The notes: a model not told the origin generated them from the letters alone. Numbered from the stretch's first letter, positions 38,475 to 48,986 are shown. The stretch is DNA of 64,000 nt from Sinorhizobium sp. BG8 (GCF_016864555.1 NZ_CP044011.1:656001-720000), one strand, 5' to 3'. Made by a program: numbers and translations.

Positions 38475-40277
38475 TCAGCTCTTGCCGGTTGGAAGGGACA
38501 GAGTGAAGCGAGCCCCCACGATCTTGCCCGCCTTGTCGTCGACGATGTTTTCCGCCTTCAGCGCACCACCATGAGCTTCTGCGATCTGGCGAGAGATCGA
38601 AAGGCCGAGGCCCGAATTTTGGCCGAAGCCTTCGCTGTCGGGACGGTCCGTGTAGAACCGCTCGAAGATGCGGTCGATGTTTTCGGCCTGAATTCCGGGG
38701 CCGTTGTCTTCCACGTGCACGAGGCAACGGCCCGTTCGCCCGCGCGATAGGCGGACGACGATCCTGCCGCCCTGTTCCGGCACGAAGGAACGGGCGTTCT
38801 CGATCAGGTTCGTGACGATCTGGCCGATCCGCAACTCGTGTCCATTGATGTCGAATCGTGTCTTCGGATTTCCCTTCCGGTCGACGACAAGATCGAGGAT
38901 GACCGATTTCTTGCGGCTCCGGATCTGGCGCGAGATATCGACCAGATCGCCAAGCAGCTTCTCGAGGTCAACGGTCTTGGCGTCGCCGCGCGCAAGCTCG
39001 GCATCGAGGCGCGAGGCATCCGAAATGTCGCTGATCAGGCGATCCAGCCGGCGCACGTCGTGCTGGATGATGTCCATCAGCCTCGTCTTGGATTCGTCCG
39101 TCCGCGCAAGCGGCAGCGTCTCGACCGCGCTGCGCAACGAGGTCAGCGGGTTCTTGAGTTCATGGCTCACGTCGGCCGCGAAGCTCTCGATCGCATCGAT
39201 GCGGTCATAGAGGGCGGTGGTCATCTCGCGAAGCGCCACCGAAAGATTGCCGATCTCGTCCTGTCGGGCGGAGAAGTCCGGAATCTCCTCGCGCTCCTTG
39301 GCTCCACCGCGCCTGACCCGGATCGCCGCCGCTGCGAGGCGGCGCAGCGGGTTGGCGATCGTGCTGGAGAGCAGCAGCGACAGCGCGATATTGACCAGAC
39401 CCGCGGCGCCCGCGACGCGCATAATGGCGAGCCGCTCTGCATGCACGATCTTGTCGATGTCGCCTGCCTGCGTCGAAAGAAGCAGGACGCCGAGGACCGC
39501 GCGGAACCGCTGGACCGGAACGGCGACCGACACGATCAGCTCGCCCTTTTCGGTAACGCGCACCACGGCGCCGCGAACGCCGGTCAGCGCATTCATGACC
39601 TCCGGATAGATCGACCCGTCGCCGCCGGGCGCTTCCTTGTAGAGCGGCAGGTTGCTAGGCTGCAGCATGCGGTTGAACCAGGCATTCACGCGATCCATCA
39701 TTCCAACAGGTTCAGGATCCACGGGAGGCAGGTCGAAGCGAAGGACCTGGCCCTGGGTGTAGAGATGGCGGGAATCGAGCAGGAGGTTCGAGTCCGTGTC
39801 GAAGATTCGTGCCCGGGTCCGCGTGGGTGAAATCAGTCGGCGAAGGACCGGGGCCACGCGCTCCGGATTGATCGGAAATTCCAGGTCCTCGTCGTTGGGA
39901 AGCGGCGTGATGCTTTGTCCCGCCTGCAGTTCGAGCAGCTTTTCCGGTTCGATGGTGATGGAATTGGTGTCGACCGAAGCCGAGGCGGAGATCGCGCCCG
40001 CAATGATCTCGCCCTGCGTCAGAAGGCTCTCGACCCGGGCGTCGATCAGACCCTCCCGGAACTGGTTGAGATACAAAATCCCGGCGACGAGCACGACGAG
40101 CGCCACCAGGTTGAAGAACAGGATGCGGCGCGTCAGGCTCGAGAAAACGGCGTTGCCGAAAATCCGGCGGGTCAGGGTAAATGGATAGGTCCAGTACCAC
40201 CGTGCCCGCCGCACGACGGGTTTGCCTTCCAGATCGTCGAGATCCTTATCCAGCACTGACTGTGACAACCGATTCAC
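38475..40277 (-). CDS. chvG: Sensor histidine kinase ChvG/ExoS
   Basis: Membrane sensor of about 600 residues. There is a first membrane segment near residue 55 (ILFFNLVALVVLVAGILYL), a periplasmic domain of about 220 residues, a second membrane segment (VNIALSLLLSSTIANPL) and a HAMP linker. The phosphoacceptor lies in FAADVSHELKNPLTS and the ATPase lid in NLIENARSFV, VEDNGPGI and SGLGLSISRQI. The family controls exopolysaccharide, motility and acid response in rhizobia and Agrobacterium. The start is likely GTG at 40277; GTG at 40256 is also possible. ChvI lies upstream. Confidence 0.93.
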   Translation of the reverse strand: MNRLSQSVLDKDLDDLEGKPVVRRARWYWTYPFTLTRRIFGNAVFSSLTRRILFFNLVALVVLVAGILYLNQFREGLIDARVESLLTQGEIIAGAISASASVDTNSITIEPEKLLELQAGQSITPLPNDEDLEFPINPERVAPVLRRLISPTRTRARIFDTDSNLLLDSRHLYTQGQVLRFDLPPVDPEPVGMMDRVNAWFNRMLQPSNLPLYKEAPGGDGSIYPEVMNALTGVRGAVVRVTEKGELIVSVAVPVQRFRAVLGVLLLSTQAGDIDKIVHAERLAIMRVAGAAGLVNIALSLLLSSTIANPLRRLAAAAIRVRRGGAKEREEIPDFSARQDEIGNLSVALREMTTALYDRIDAIESFAADVSHELKNPLTSLRSAVETLPLARTDESKTRLMDIIQHDVRRLDRLISDISDASRLDAELARGDAKTVDLEKLLGDLVDISRQIRSRKKSVILDLVVDRKGNPKTRFDINGHELRIGQIVTNLIENARSFVPEQGGRIVVRLSRGRTGRCLVHVEDNGPGIQAENIDRIFERFYTDRPDSEGFGQNSGLGLSISRQIAEAHGGALKAENIVDDKAGKIVGARFTLSLPTGKS

Positions 40278-40398
40278 CCTATACCAACGTCCGTTGATAC
40301 GTCGGTGCCGAAACCATTGGCACCCTCCGACGCGGCATGCCACCGGACGGACCGGTCACGCAAGTAAAATCGGCGGATGGCTCTGCACGGAGAGGGGA

Positions 40399-41124
40399 TC
40401 AAGCCGATTCGCGGAAGCGGTAGCCCACGCCATAGAGCGTTTCGATCATGTCGAAGTCGGTGTCGACCATCTTGAACTTCTTGCGAAGACGCTTGATGTG
40501 GCTGTCGATTGTGCGGTCGTCGACATAGACCTGTTCGTCATAGGCCGCGTCCATCAGGGAGTCGCGGCTCTTCACGACGCCCGGTCGCTGGGCGAGCGAA
40601 TGCAGGATCAGGAATTCGGTGACTGTGAGGGTGACGGGTTCGCCCTTCCAGGTGCAGGTGTGGCGCTCCTGGTCCATGACCAGCTGTCCGCGCTCAAGCG
40701 AACGCGACTGCACTTCGCCGGTCTTTGTGGGGGCGACCGCTCCAGAGGCACTCGCTTCACGGCTGGAGGCGCGCCTCAGCACTGCCTTTACCCGTTCGAC
40801 CAGCAGGCGCTGCGAAAACGGCTTCGTGATAAAGTCGTCCGCACCCATCTTGAGGCCGAAAAGCTCGTCGATTTCCTCGTCCTTCGACGTCAGGAAGATC
40901 ACGGGCAGGTCCGACTTCTGCCGGAGCCGGCGGAGCAGTTCCATTCCGTCCATGCGCGGCATCTTGATATCGAAGATTGCGAGCTGCGGCGGTCTGGCAA
41001 GCAGACCGTCAAGAGCGGAGGCGCCGTCCGTGTAGGTCTCGACCTTGTATCCCTCGGCCTCGAGCGCGATGGCAACCGAGGTCAGGATATTCCGGTCGTC
41101 GTCCACGAGTGCGATCGTCTGCAT
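40399..41124 (-). CDS. chvI: Response regulator ChvI (OmpR family)
   Basis: A 241-residue two-domain regulator. The receiver has the acidic pair in ALVDDDRNI, the phosphoacceptor Asp in [13 protein letters not shown] and the Lys in [10 protein letters not shown]. The C-terminal winged helix ends in [15 protein letters not shown] and YGVGYRF. Start at 41124 ([10 protein letters not shown]). It is the first gene of the chvI-chvG-hprK-manX-ptsH run and diverges from pckA. Confidence 0.95.
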   Translation of the reverse strand: MQTIALVDDDRNILTSVAIALEAEGYKVETYTDGASALDGLLARPPQLAIFDIKMPRMDGMELLRRLRQKSDLPVIFLTSKDEEIDELFGLKMGADDFITKPFSQRLLVERVKAVLRRASSREASASGAVAPTKTGEVQSRSLERGQLVMDQERHTCTWKGEPVTLTVTEFLILHSLAQRPGVVKSRDSLMDAAYDEQVYVDDRTIDSHIKRLRKKFKMVDTDFDMIETLYGVGYRFRESA

Positions 41125-41435
41125 CCTGCTTGTCTCCATTGTCATGCGGCGCATCTCCATGTCGGATCATTCACTGGCATTGTTGGTGCGCCTTCCTTTG
41201 GGGGTAAAGGTGGAACAAATTGTGGCAGAGATAAAGGAGGCACAGGGAGGGGATGTCGGACACCACCAATCTAAATCGATTATTCAAACGATTAAAAAAG
41301 TGTGACAAATCGTTAAATCGATTAATATACTGATATTCTTACATAAATTCGGTGTCATCCTTGTTTTCATTTTAAACAAACGCTACTGTCCAACCAGTGT
41401 CATCATATCTCTCCAACGGGAAGGAAAACTGGACC
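41125..41435. other. chvI-pckA divergent intergenic region
   Basis: 311 bases with no gene. The half near pckA is very AT-rich and carries repeated CGATT elements and two AATCGATT palindromes, described separately. A weak candidate pckA promoter is TTGTTT at 41361 with TACTGT at 41384 (17-base spacer). A purine-rich stretch near 41233-41255 lies toward chvI. Confidence 0.6.
41274..41323. promoter_or_regulatory. Paired AATCGATT palindromes upstream of pckA
   Basis: AATCGATT at 41274-41281 and again at 41316-41323, 42 bases apart (four helical turns), with further ACGATTAAA and AAATCGTTAAA half-sites between. CG-centred palindromes of this type suit LacI/GalR regulators; a PckR-like protein is known to control pckA in Sinorhizobium. 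The assignment is inference. Confidence 0.5.
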
Positions 41436-43046
41436 ATGAACGAACTTGGAGTTCGCAACCCGTCTGTCGGGCTTGAGTCGGTGGGTTTCGCCAAGACCGG
41501 AACGGTCCGGTACAATTTCCAGGAATCAGAACTTTTTAATGAGGCGCTGCGCCGCAATGAGGCGGTAAAGACCGCTCACGGGGCTCTGTGCGCAACGACC
41601 GGTCAGCACACCGGGCGTTCGGCTAAGGACAAGTGCGTCGTGCGGGATGCGAATACCGCCGACCACATCTGGTGGGACAACAACCGCGAGATTTCGCCTG
41701 AGCATTTCGAAGTGCTGCGCAAGGACATGCTGGCTCATGCGGAGGGATTGGACCTCTACGTGCAGGACCTTGTCGGCGGCGCAGACCCCGACAACGCGCT
41801 GCCCACCCGCGTGGTGACGGAACTCGCCTGGCATTCGCTGTTCATCCGCAACCTGTTGATCCGTCCGCGGGAGGAAGAGCTTGCCACCTTCGCTCCCAAG
41901 CTGACGATCATCGATCTTCCGAGCTTCAAGGCCGATCCGACCCGCCATGGCACCCGCAGCGAAACGGTGATTGCCTGCGACCTCACGAACGGCCTCGTGC
42001 TGATCGGGGGCACGTCCTATGCCGGCGAGATGAAGAAATCGGTGTTCACGGTGCTGAACTACCTGCTTCCGGAAAAGGGCGTCATGCCGATGCACTGCTC
42101 GGCGAACGTCGGCCCCGATGGCGACACCGCCGTGTTCTTCGGTCTGTCCGGCACGGGAAAGACGACGCTGTCGGCGGATCCGCATCGCACGCTGATCGGC
42201 GACGACGAGCACGGCTGGGGCGCGGACGGCGTCTTCAACTTCGAGGGTGGCTGCTACGCCAAGACAATCCGCCTGTCGGCGGAAGCGGAGCCGGAGATTT
42301 TCGCGACGACGCAGCGTTTCGGCACCGTGCTGGAGAACGTTGTTCTCGACGCGAACGGCGTGCCCAACTTCGATGACGCCTCGCTTACGGAAAATACGCG
42401 GTGCGCCTATCCTCTGCACTTCATCCCGAATGCCAGTGAAACCGGGAGGGCCGATCATCCGACGACGATCATCATGCTGACGGCCGATGCCTTCGGGGTT
42501 CTGCCCCCGATTGCGTGCCTCACGCCCGAACAGGCGATGTATCACTTCCTCTCCGGCTACACCGCGAAGGTTGCTGGCACCGAAAAAGGCGTCACCGAAC
42601 CGGAAGCGACCTTCTCGACCTGCTTCGGCGCTCCCTTCATGCCACGCCACCCGACCGAGTATGGCAATTTGCTGAAGGCGCTTATCGCCAAGCACGGTGC
42701 GCGCTGCTGGCTGGTGAACACCGGCTGGACCGGCGGCGCCTACGGCGAAGGTCGTAGGATGCCGATCAAGGCCACCCGTACGCTGCTGGCGGCGGCCCTG
42801 GACGGCTCGCTCAACAACGCGATCTTCCGCAAGGACGACAACTTCGGCTTCCAGGTACCGGTTTCGGTCCCTGGTGTGGACACCAAGATCCTCGATCCGC
42901 GTTCGACCTGGGCGAGCGGGGCGGCCTATGATGCACAGGCGCGTAAGCTCGTGGACATGTTCGTCCGGAACTTCGCCAAGTTCGAAAGCCATGTCGATGG
43001 AAATATCCGCGATGCGGCACCGGGAATGCGCATCGCTGCCGAGTAG
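41436..43046 (+). CDS. pckA: Phosphoenolpyruvate carboxykinase (ATP)
   Basis: Makes PEP from oxaloacetate, the entry to gluconeogenesis when cells grow on dicarboxylates. 536 residues. Motifs: [30 protein letters not shown], the P-loop [16 protein letters not shown], the metal site DDEHGW, and [13 protein letters not shown]. Start at 41436 (MNELGVRNP) after AAGGA; an in-frame start at 41397 is unlikely. A parS-like site and a terminator follow. Confidence 0.97.
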   Translation: MNELGVRNPSVGLESVGFAKTGTVRYNFQESELFNEALRRNEAVKTAHGALCATTGQHTGRSAKDKCVVRDANTADHIWWDNNREISPEHFEVLRKDMLAHAEGLDLYVQDLVGGADPDNALPTRVVTELAWHSLFIRNLLIRPREEELATFAPKLTIIDLPSFKADPTRHGTRSETVIACDLTNGLVLIGGTSYAGEMKKSVFTVLNYLLPEKGVMPMHCSANVGPDGDTAVFFGLSGTGKTTLSADPHRTLIGDDEHGWGADGVFNFEGGCYAKTIRLSAEAEPEIFATTQRFGTVLENVVLDANGVPNFDDASLTENTRCAYPLHFIPNASETGRADHPTTIIMLTADAFGVLPPIACLTPEQAMYHFLSGYTAKVAGTEKGVTEPEATFSTCFGAPFMPRHPTEYGNLLKALIAKHGARCWLVNTGWTGGAYGEGRRMPIKATRTLLAAALDGSLNNAIFRKDDNFGFQVPVSVPGVDTKILDPRSTWASGAAYDAQARKLVDMFVRNFAKFESHVDGNIRDAAPGMRIAAE

Positions 43047-43075
43047 TCGGCCAAGAGAACACTGAAAACTTTAAG

Positions 43076-43091
43076 TGATTCACGTGAAACC
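43076..43091. promoter_or_regulatory. parS-like ParB-binding site
   Basis: TGATTCACGTGAAACC matches the parS consensus TGTTTCACGTGAAACA at 14 of 16 positions with the 10-base palindrome intact. It overlaps the first bases of the pckA terminator stem and lies between pckA and arfB. Confidence 0.5.
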
Positions 43092-43112
43092 CGGCCACTC
43101 GCCGGGTTTTAC
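43087..43112 (+). terminator. Rho-independent terminator of pckA
   Basis: 9-base stem AAACCCGGC (43087-43095) and GCCGGGTTT (43101-43109) with a T-rich tail. Confidence 0.85.
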
Positions 43113-43195
43113 TCTTTTTGCGCGTGCCGCGTCACCTGCCGCTTGCCGTTGATGTCTCTGCGGCGCTATGGGTGGTCGACGCGGAAAGGATGACC

Positions 43196-43630
43196 ATGGC
43201 CAGCGATCCCCTCCACATCAAGGGTTCAATCACCATTGCCGGCTGGGAACTGACCGAGCAGTTCGTTCTGGCCGGTGGTCCGGGCGGCCAGAACGTGAAC
43301 AAGGTGTCGACCGCGGTCCAGCTTTTCTTCGACCTCCGCAATTCACCGTCGCTCAGCGATCGCATCAAGGCCAATGCGGCAGGAATAGCCGGACGGAGGC
43401 TCTCCAAAGACGGAGTACTCCTGATTGAAGCCAATCGCTTCCGCAGCCAGGAACGCAACCGCGAGGACGCCCGGGAGCGGCTGAAGGAACTCATTCTCAA
43501 GGCCGCGGAACCTCCACCGCCCGCCAGAAGAAAGACCAAGCCCACGAAAGGATCGGTGGAGAGGCGGCTCAAGGAGAAGGCTGGACGGTCGGGCATCAAG
43601 AAGATGCGGGGCAAGCCGGCGCACGAATAG
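43196..43630 (+). CDS. arfB: Alternative ribosome-rescue factor ArfB (peptidyl-tRNA hydrolase)
   Basis: A 144-residue release-factor-like protein that frees stalled ribosomes. The catalytic GGQ is in LAGGPGGQNVNKVSTAV, and a basic C-terminal tail (RRKTKPTKGS, KKMRGK) would enter the empty mRNA channel. Start at 43196 (MASDP) after GGAAAGGA; ATG at 43190 would add two residues. It lacks the stop-codon-reading domain of RF1/RF2, so it is not a normal release factor. Confidence 0.93.
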   Translation: MASDPLHIKGSITIAGWELTEQFVLAGGPGGQNVNKVSTAVQLFFDLRNSPSLSDRIKANAAGIAGRRLSKDGVLLIEANRFRSQERNREDARERLKELILKAAEPPPPARRKTKPTKGSVERRLKEKAGRSGIKKMRGKPAHE

Positions 43631-43803
43631 ACCCTGGAGCTTGGCGCTGCGCCTTGCAAAAATTCTATAGGCCTCGATCGACGGGTCTATACGTGGTTTC
43701 AATCGCCTCGAAGCACGGCATCTCGTGCACCCTTGAAGAGACGAATTCCGCTTCCATTTGACTTGGGTAGTCAATAACCTCACGCTGATCCTGGAGGAAA
43801 GCC

Positions 43804-44319
43804 ATGGGACTGTTCAGCTTCATCAAGAATGCGGGCAAGAAACTCGGCATTGGTGGCGACGACGATGCGCCCGATGCGGATGCGGTCAAGAAGGAGCTCG
43901 ATACTTTCGATCTTGGTACGGACAAGGTCCAGGTATCCATTGATGGGGACAAATGTGTCCTGAAAGGCGTCGTTGCCGACCAGACAGCCTTCGAGAAGGC
44001 CGTTGTGGCTGTCGGAAACACCCTCGGCATCTCGAGTGTCGAAGCGAGTGACCTTAAGATCGTCGCACCGGAGTCGGGTTTGAAACTCGGCACGGCCGAC
44101 ATGACGGAACTGGTCAAGGCGGCCACACCAGCCAAGGCGCCAATCTTCTACACGGTCAAGAAAGGCGACAATCTCTGGAAGATTGCCGAAGCCCATTATG
44201 GCAAGGGCAAGGGCGGAAAGCACACCGTGATCTTCGACGCCAATCGGCCGATGCTCGGCCATCCGGACAAGATCTATCCCGGCCAGGTTCTCCGTATCCC
44301 AGAGCTCGGAGAGGCCTGA
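43804..44319 (+). CDS. BON-LysM domain protein (Kbp/YgaU type)
   Basis: A 171-residue protein with a BON domain at about residues 25-90 (VQVSIDGDKCVLKGVV) and a C-terminal LysM at about 112-168 (YTVKKGDNLWKIAEAHYGK, ending in YPGQVLRIP). The architecture is that of E. coli Kbp, a cytoplasmic potassium-binding protein. There is no signal peptide, so it should be cytoplasmic despite the LysM. It has a good GGAGG site and is followed 12 bases later by alkB. Confidence 0.9.
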   Translation: MGLFSFIKNAGKKLGIGGDDDAPDADAVKKELDTFDLGTDKVQVSIDGDKCVLKGVVADQTAFEKAVVAVGNTLGISSVEASDLKIVAPESGLKLGTADMTELVKAATPAKAPIFYTVKKGDNLWKIAEAHYGKGKGGKHTVIFDANRPMLGHPDKIYPGQVLRIPELGEA

Positions 44320-44330
44320 CGGTTCCTTCA

Positions 44331-44945
44331 ATGGCCACAGAACTGCCCGACGGGTTTCGTTACCTTCCGGACTTCCTGTCGCGTGAGCACCAACAGGCCC
44401 TCGTGGCGGCAATTCGCAACGTCGTGTTAGAGGCGCCCTTGTATACGCCGGAAATGCCCCGAACCGGGAAACCGATGTCGGTCCGCATGACCAACTGCGG
44501 TGACCTCGGATGGGTGACGGATCGCGAGCGCGGCTATCGATACCAGGAGAGGCACCCGGTCACCGGGCGCCCCTGGCCGGCAATTCCGCCGCAACTGCTC
44601 GATTTGTGGCAGAGCGTCTCCGGCTACGACAAGATGCCAGAGGCTTGCCTCGTGAACTTCTATGGCGCGGAGGCGAAGATGGGCATGCACCAGGACAGGG
44701 ACGAAACGGATCTCGCTGCGCCCGTCGTGTCGGTATCGCTTGGGGATCAGTGCCAATTCCGGATCGGCGGGCCGGCGCGCAGCGACCCTACCCGCTCCTT
44801 CCGTCTTTCAAGCGGTGACGTCGTCGTGCTTGGGGGCAGAAGCCGGCTCAGCTTTCATGGTGTCGACCGGGTCTTCCCCACAACGTCCACCCTGCTGAAG
44901 AACGGCGGACGCATCAACCTGACGCTTCGCCGGGTCAATCCCTGA
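44331..44945 (+). CDS. alkB: AlkB-family Fe(II)/2-oxoglutarate dioxygenase
   Basis: A 204-residue enzyme expected to reverse N1-methyladenine and N3-methylcytosine lesions in DNA or RNA. Iron ligands are the HxD in MGMHQDRDE and the His in RLSFHGVDR. The 2-oxoglutarate arginines lie in GRINLTLRR. NFYGAEAKMG is the usual loop before the HxD. It ends only 5 bases from the convergent coaA stop, leaving no room for a terminator between them. Confidence 0.92.
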   Translation: MATELPDGFRYLPDFLSREHQQALVAAIRNVVLEAPLYTPEMPRTGKPMSVRMTNCGDLGWVTDRERGYRYQERHPVTGRPWPAIPPQLLDLWQSVSGYDKMPEACLVNFYGAEAKMGMHQDRDETDLAAPVVSVSLGDQCQFRIGGPARSDPTRSFRLSSGDVVVLGGRSRLSFHGVDRVFPTTSTLLKNGGRINLTLRRVNP

Positions 44946-44950
44946 AGGCA

Positions 44951-45946
44951 TTAGAGCTTTCGAAGTGCGACGGTCTCGACAAGATGGTTCTCACCCTTCT
45001 GCAGGATGAGATCGGCGCGAGGTCGAGTCGGCAGGATGTTCTGTCGTAGGTTCTTGAGATTGATGTTCTTCCAGAGCCCTTCGGCGATCGCCAATGCTTC
45101 CGTTTCCGTGATGGTCGCATAGCGGTGAAAGTAGGACTCCGGATTCTTGAACGCGGTTTCCCTGAGCCTCATGAAGCGCTCGACATACCAACTGTGGATG
45201 AGCGCCTCCTCAGCGTGAATGTAGATCGAGAAGTCGAAGAAGTCCGAGACCATCGGCACGATCTTGCCGTCCGCTGGCAGATTGCGCGATTGCAGGACGT
45301 TGATGCCCTCAAAGATCAGGATATCCGGCCTATCTATGGTTTGGGACTCGTTCGGCAGGACATCGTAAGTGAGGTGCGAATAGGCGGGTGCCTTCACGTT
45401 CGGCTGGCCAGCCTTGATGGCGGAGAGAAAGCGCAGCAGCGCGCCCGTGTCGTAGCTTTCCGGAAAGCCCTTGCGGTCCATCAACTTTTCGCGCTGAAGA
45501 ACTGCGTTCGGATGAAGGAAGCCGTCCGTCGTCACGAGGTCGACTTTCGGGCTTGAGGGCCAGCGCGACAGGAGTTCCCCGAGTATGCGCGCCGTGGTCG
45601 ACTTGCCAACGGCAACCGATCCCGCAATGCCGATCACGAAAGGCGTTTTCGATACGTCGGAAAGGGTCAGAAAGCGCTTGCGCTGCTCGAACAGCATCTG
45701 GGACGATTCCACATGAGCTGACAGCAGGCGCGAAAGCGACAGATAGATGCGGCGGACCTCGTCCAGATCGACGGGGTCGTTGAGCGAGCGAAGGCGATGA
45801 ACTTCGTCGGCCGTAAGCGTCAGCGGCGTATCCGCCCGGAAGTGCGACCACTCCTCTGCCGAGAAGAACCGGTAGGGGGAATAGTTGGCGTTTCCGAAGT
45901 CATCCGGAATGTCCGCCCGCTCCTTGTCGCGCTGAACCTGGATCAT
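44951..45946 (-). CDS. coaA: Pantothenate kinase (type I)
   Basis: First step of coenzyme A synthesis, 331 residues. The P-loop is [16 protein letters not shown], and [11 protein letters not shown] and [10 protein letters not shown] are typical of bacterial type I CoaA. It ends the his operon: its ATG overlaps the hisE stop by 4 bases. This linkage with hisE is usual in Rhizobiales. Confidence 0.96.
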   Translation of the reverse strand: MIQVQRDKERADIPDDFGNANYSPYRFFSAEEWSHFRADTPLTLTADEVHRLRSLNDPVDLDEVRRIYLSLSRLLSAHVESSQMLFEQRKRFLTLSDVSKTPFVIGIAGSVAVGKSTTARILGELLSRWPSSPKVDLVTTDGFLHPNAVLQREKLMDRKGFPESYDTGALLRFLSAIKAGQPNVKAPAYSHLTYDVLPNESQTIDRPDILIFEGINVLQSRNLPADGKIVPMVSDFFDFSIYIHAEEALIHSWYVERFMRLRETAFKNPESYFHRYATITETEALAIAEGLWKNINLKNLRQNILPTRPRADLILQKGENHLVETVALRKL

Positions 45947-46266
45947 GGATGCTGCCGGTTGGCCTTCTCTGTTAGACCGGACTGTCCCGTACGCCGTTCC
46001 AGCTCCGCAAGCACGTCTTGTAGCGGCACGCCGCCGATTTTCAATACGACCATAAGATGATAGAGGAGATCCGCGCTTTCGCTGACGAGCGCTGACCTGT
46101 CGCCCTCAATTGCGGCGATGACGGTCTCGATTGCTTCTTCACCGAGCTTCTTGGCCGCCTTTGCCTGGCCGGCAGAGACGAGCTTGGCGGTCCAGGACTG
46201 GTCTGCCGGCGCCTTGGCGCGCTCGGAGACGATGGCCTCCAGGTCGGCAAGTGTGAATTCACGCAT
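45943..46266 (-). CDS. hisE: Phosphoribosyl-ATP pyrophosphatase
   Basis: A 107-residue MazG-like pyrophosphatase for the second step of histidine synthesis. It has the acidic helices [13 protein letters not shown] and [13 protein letters not shown]. It lies 12 bases after hisF and overlaps coaA by 4 bases. It is separate from hisI, which is not in the window. Confidence 0.95.
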   Translation of the reverse strand: MREFTLADLEAIVSERAKAPADQSWTAKLVSAGQAKAAKKLGEEAIETVIAAIEGDRSALVSESADLLYHLMVVLKIGGVPLQDVLAELERRTGQSGLTEKANRQHP

Positions 46267-46278
46267 CTTTGTCTCCGC

Positions 46279-47055
46279 TCAATCGAGCCGCATCGCAATG
46301 CCATGATCGGCCATATAGCGCTTGGCTTCGCCGATGGTATGGGTGCCGAAGTGGAATATGGATGCCGCAAGCACCGCTCCGGCGTGGCCGTCGCGAATGC
46401 CTTCGACCAGATGGTCCAGGTTGCCGACACCGCCTGACGCGATCACTGGAACCCGAACCATGTCGGCGATCGTCCGGGTCAGCGCGATGTCATATCCGCC
46501 CTTCTGCCCGTCGCGATCCATGGATGTCAGCAGGAGCTCGCCGGCGCCGCGTTCCACCATTTTCTCCGCAAAGGCGACGGCGTCGATCCCTGTCGCCTCC
46601 CGTCCGCCATGGGTGAAGATCTCCCAGCGGTCCGCTTCGCCTTCCTTCGAGACCTTCTTGGAATCGATCGAGACGACGATGCACTGGTTGCCGAATTTGT
46701 CAGCGGCCTCGGCCACGAAGTCTGGGTTGCGGACGGCGGCCGAATTGATCGAGACCTTGTCCGCCCCGGCGAGCAGCAGTTTGCGGATGTCACCGACGGT
46801 GCGTACGCCGCCCCCGACGGTCAGAGGCATGAAGCAGTGTTCGGCCGTGCGGGCAACGACGTCGAAGATTGTGTCGCGGTTGTCCGACGAGGCGGTGATG
46901 TCGAGGAAGCAGAGCTCGTCCGCGCCGGCCGCATCATAAGCCTTGGCCGATTCTACGGGATCCCCGGCATCGACAAGGTTGACGAAACTGACGCCCTTGA
47001 CCACGCGGCCGTCCTTCACGTCGAGACAGGGGATAACGCGAGCCTTGAGTGTCAT
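46279..47055 (-). CDS. hisF: Imidazole glycerol phosphate synthase, cyclase subunit
   Basis: A (beta/alpha)8 barrel of 258 residues. The two catalytic aspartates lie in [14 protein letters not shown] and VVSIDSKKV. The phosphate loops are TVGGGVRTV and [11 protein letters not shown]. It works with HisH, encoded two genes upstream. The start overlaps the hisA stop by 4 bases. Confidence 0.97.
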   Translation of the reverse strand: MTLKARVIPCLDVKDGRVVKGVSFVNLVDAGDPVESAKAYDAAGADELCFLDITASSDNRDTIFDVVARTAEHCFMPLTVGGGVRTVGDIRKLLLAGADKVSINSAAVRNPDFVAEAADKFGNQCIVVSIDSKKVSKEGEADRWEIFTHGGREATGIDAVAFAEKMVERGAGELLLTSMDRDGQKGGYDIALTRTIADMVRVPVIASGGVGNLDHLVEGIRDGHAGAVLAASIFHFGTHTIGEAKRYMADHGIAMRLD

Positions 47056-47795
47056 TCGGCTTGTCCTTTTGCAGACCTGAGGAGCGTCAACGCCTCCTTC
47101 GGATCGATCCGTCCATCATAAAGCGCTCGACCGGAAATCGCACCTTCGAGTTTTTGGGCGTCCGGCGCCATCATCCGCCGGATGTCCTCCATCGAGGCGA
47201 GGCCGCCGGAGGCAATGACGGGAATGGACACCGCACCAGCGAGTTCGAGCGTCGAGTCCCAGTTGATCCCTGTCAGGATGCCGTCGCGATCGATGTCGGT
47301 GTAGATAATCGCGGCAACACCGGCCCCCTCGAATTTCCTGGCAAGCTCGATCACCCCAAGCTCGGACGCCTCGGCCCAGCCCTCGACGGCGACCTTTCCG
47401 CCCTTGGCGTCGATGCCGACGGCGACCTGACCCGGAAATTTCCGACACGCCTCGATCACCAGCGCGGGGTCGCGCACAGCGACCGTTCCGAGGATGACGC
47501 GGGCAAGCCCCCGCGAGAGCCAGTTCTCGATGTGATCCAGGGAGCGAATGCCACCGCCGAGCTGGACCGGATTGGTCGTCGCTTTCAAGATCGCGTCCAC
47601 AGCCGCGCCGTTGACGGTTTCACCGGCAAAGGCACCGTTCAGGTCGACCACATGCAACCACTCGAAACCCTGCTCCTGAAAGGCTCGCGCCTGGGCGGCC
47701 GGGTCGGGATTGTAGACCGTCGCCTGCGCCATGTCGCCGAGCTTGAGGCGCACGCACTGACCGTCTTTCAAGTCGATGGCGGGAAAAAGGATCAT
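47052..47795 (-). CDS. hisA: ProFAR isomerase (HisA)
   Basis: Isomerises ProFAR to PRFAR in histidine synthesis; 247 residues. The first catalytic Asp is in [14 protein letters not shown] and the second in YTDIDRDGI. The phosphate loops are [11 protein letters not shown] and [11 protein letters not shown]. It sits between hisH (27 bases upstream) and hisF (4-base overlap). Confidence 0.97.
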   Translation of the reverse strand: MILFPAIDLKDGQCVRLKLGDMAQATVYNPDPAAQARAFQEQGFEWLHVVDLNGAFAGETVNGAAVDAILKATTNPVQLGGGIRSLDHIENWLSRGLARVILGTVAVRDPALVIEACRKFPGQVAVGIDAKGGKVAVEGWAEASELGVIELARKFEGAGVAAIIYTDIDRDGILTGINWDSTLELAGAVSIPVIASGGLASMEDIRRMMAPDAQKLEGAISGRALYDGRIDPKEALTLLRSAKGQAE

Positions 47796-47822
47796 GGCTG
47801 CATCCGTATGTTTGCGCGGCGC

Positions 47823-48473
47823 TCAGGGCTTCCAGCGCAGGAAATTGGTAATAAGGGCAAGGCCGAGTGCCTGGCTCTTCTCCGGGTGAAACTGCGAGCC
47901 GACCTTGTTGCCATTCGCGACAAAGGCCGTCACCGGCCCGCCATAGTCGGCAGTGGCCACGACGTCGGCCGGTACCTTGGCCTCCAGATGGTAGGAGTGC
48001 ACGAAATAGGCATGCAGGCCGCCTTCGCCAGTCGGAATCCCCTCGAAGAGTGGGTGCTCTCTGCGTAGCGTCAGCGTGTTCCACCCCATTTGCGGGATCT
48101 TGAGCTCGGGGTCTTCCGGCTTCATCAGCACGACGTCGCCCTTGATCCAGTCAAGCCCGCGCGTGGTCGTCTTTTCCAACCCGCGGGAAGACATGAGTTG
48201 CATGCCGACGCAGATACCGAAGAAGGGGCGCCCCTTTGTTTCGACCGCCTCGGTCAGGGCATGCACCATGCCGCTGACGGAATCGAGTCCATGGCGGCAG
48301 TCGGCGTAGGCTCCGACGCCCGGAAGCACGATGCGGTCAGCCGAAGCCACCCTTTCCGCCTTGTCCGTCAATTCTATTTCCGCACCGATGCCGGCTTCGC
48401 GCGCCGCCCGCTCGAATGCCTTGGTGGCAGAGCGCAGATTGCCCGAGCCGTAATCTATAATCGCTACACGCAT
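47823..48473 (-). CDS. hisH: Imidazole glycerol phosphate synthase, glutaminase subunit
   Basis: Class I amidotransferase of 216 residues that feeds ammonia to HisF. The nucleophile Cys is in [11 protein letters not shown]; the His-Glu pair is in [11 protein letters not shown]. The start [13 protein letters not shown] region is typical. Its ATG shares a base with the stop of the DUF2628 gene upstream (TAATG). Confidence 0.96.
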   Translation of the reverse strand: MRVAIIDYGSGNLRSATKAFERAAREAGIGAEIELTDKAERVASADRIVLPGVGAYADCRHGLDSVSGMVHALTEAVETKGRPFFGICVGMQLMSSRGLEKTTTRGLDWIKGDVVLMKPEDPELKIPQMGWNTLTLRREHPLFEGIPTGEGGLHAYFVHSYHLEAKVPADVVATADYGGPVTAFVANGNKVGSQFHPEKSQALGLALITNFLRWKP

Positions 48474-48955
48474 TATTGGCGGTCTCCGTCATAGCCGATG
48501 AGCCCCAGCGCGGGTCCTTGTCCGGCTTGTACATTGTATCCTCGTGCCATCGTGCCAGTTTGAGCGGTCGGTCTACCGGCCGCCTGGCTATCTGCACGGA
48601 CCGAGAAATAGATAGTTTCGGCTTCATCGATATTGTCGGCGAGCGTGACCTGGTCGAAGGACCATTGCCGCCGGGCCAGGGCCGTTGCCGCGAGCATCGG
48701 CCCTTCGAGCGCCACCAGCACCGAGAGACCGATCTGGATTGCGAATCCGGCTACCGCAAACCCCGGGACCCCGGCAAGCGCGCTTGCACCGAACTGTACT
48801 GCAAGCGCAGCAATACCCCAGAACCAGAGGCGATGGAAAAGCAGCCACAGGGCCGGAAAGAAGAAGGCGGTCCATCGGAAGCCGTCTCGTATGAAGCGCG
48901 CATCCTCTGCGCTTGCGTTCTTCCCGGGCGGCGTCAGAACCAGATAGCTTGCCAT
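48473..48955 (-). CDS. DUF2628 membrane protein within the his operon
   Basis: A 160-residue protein of unknown function. Start at 48955 ([13 protein letters not shown]). Hydrophobic segments lie at about residues 30-48 ([16 protein letters not shown]) and 50-90 (two further helices, [14 protein letters not shown] and [15 protein letters not shown]). The hydrophilic tail holds several Gln and Tyr. It lies between hisB (31 bases) and hisH (1-base overlap), so it is co-transcribed with histidine genes, but nothing in it suggests a histidine role. Confidence 0.85.
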   Translation of the reverse strand: MASYLVLTPPGKNASAEDARFIRDGFRWTAFFFPALWLLFHRLWFWGIAALAVQFGASALAGVPGFAVAGFAIQIGLSVLVALEGPMLAATALARRQWSFDQVTLADNIDEAETIYFSVRADSQAAGRPTAQTGTMARGYNVQAGQGPALGLIGYDGDRQ

Positions 48956-48986
48956 GATCTCCGGTGCTTCCTGATGGTTGGTGCCG

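Noticed and set aside
41526..42992. Open frame of 488 codons antisense to pckA
   Set aside because: Arg- and Gly-rich composition and no motifs; pckA is complete on the other strand.
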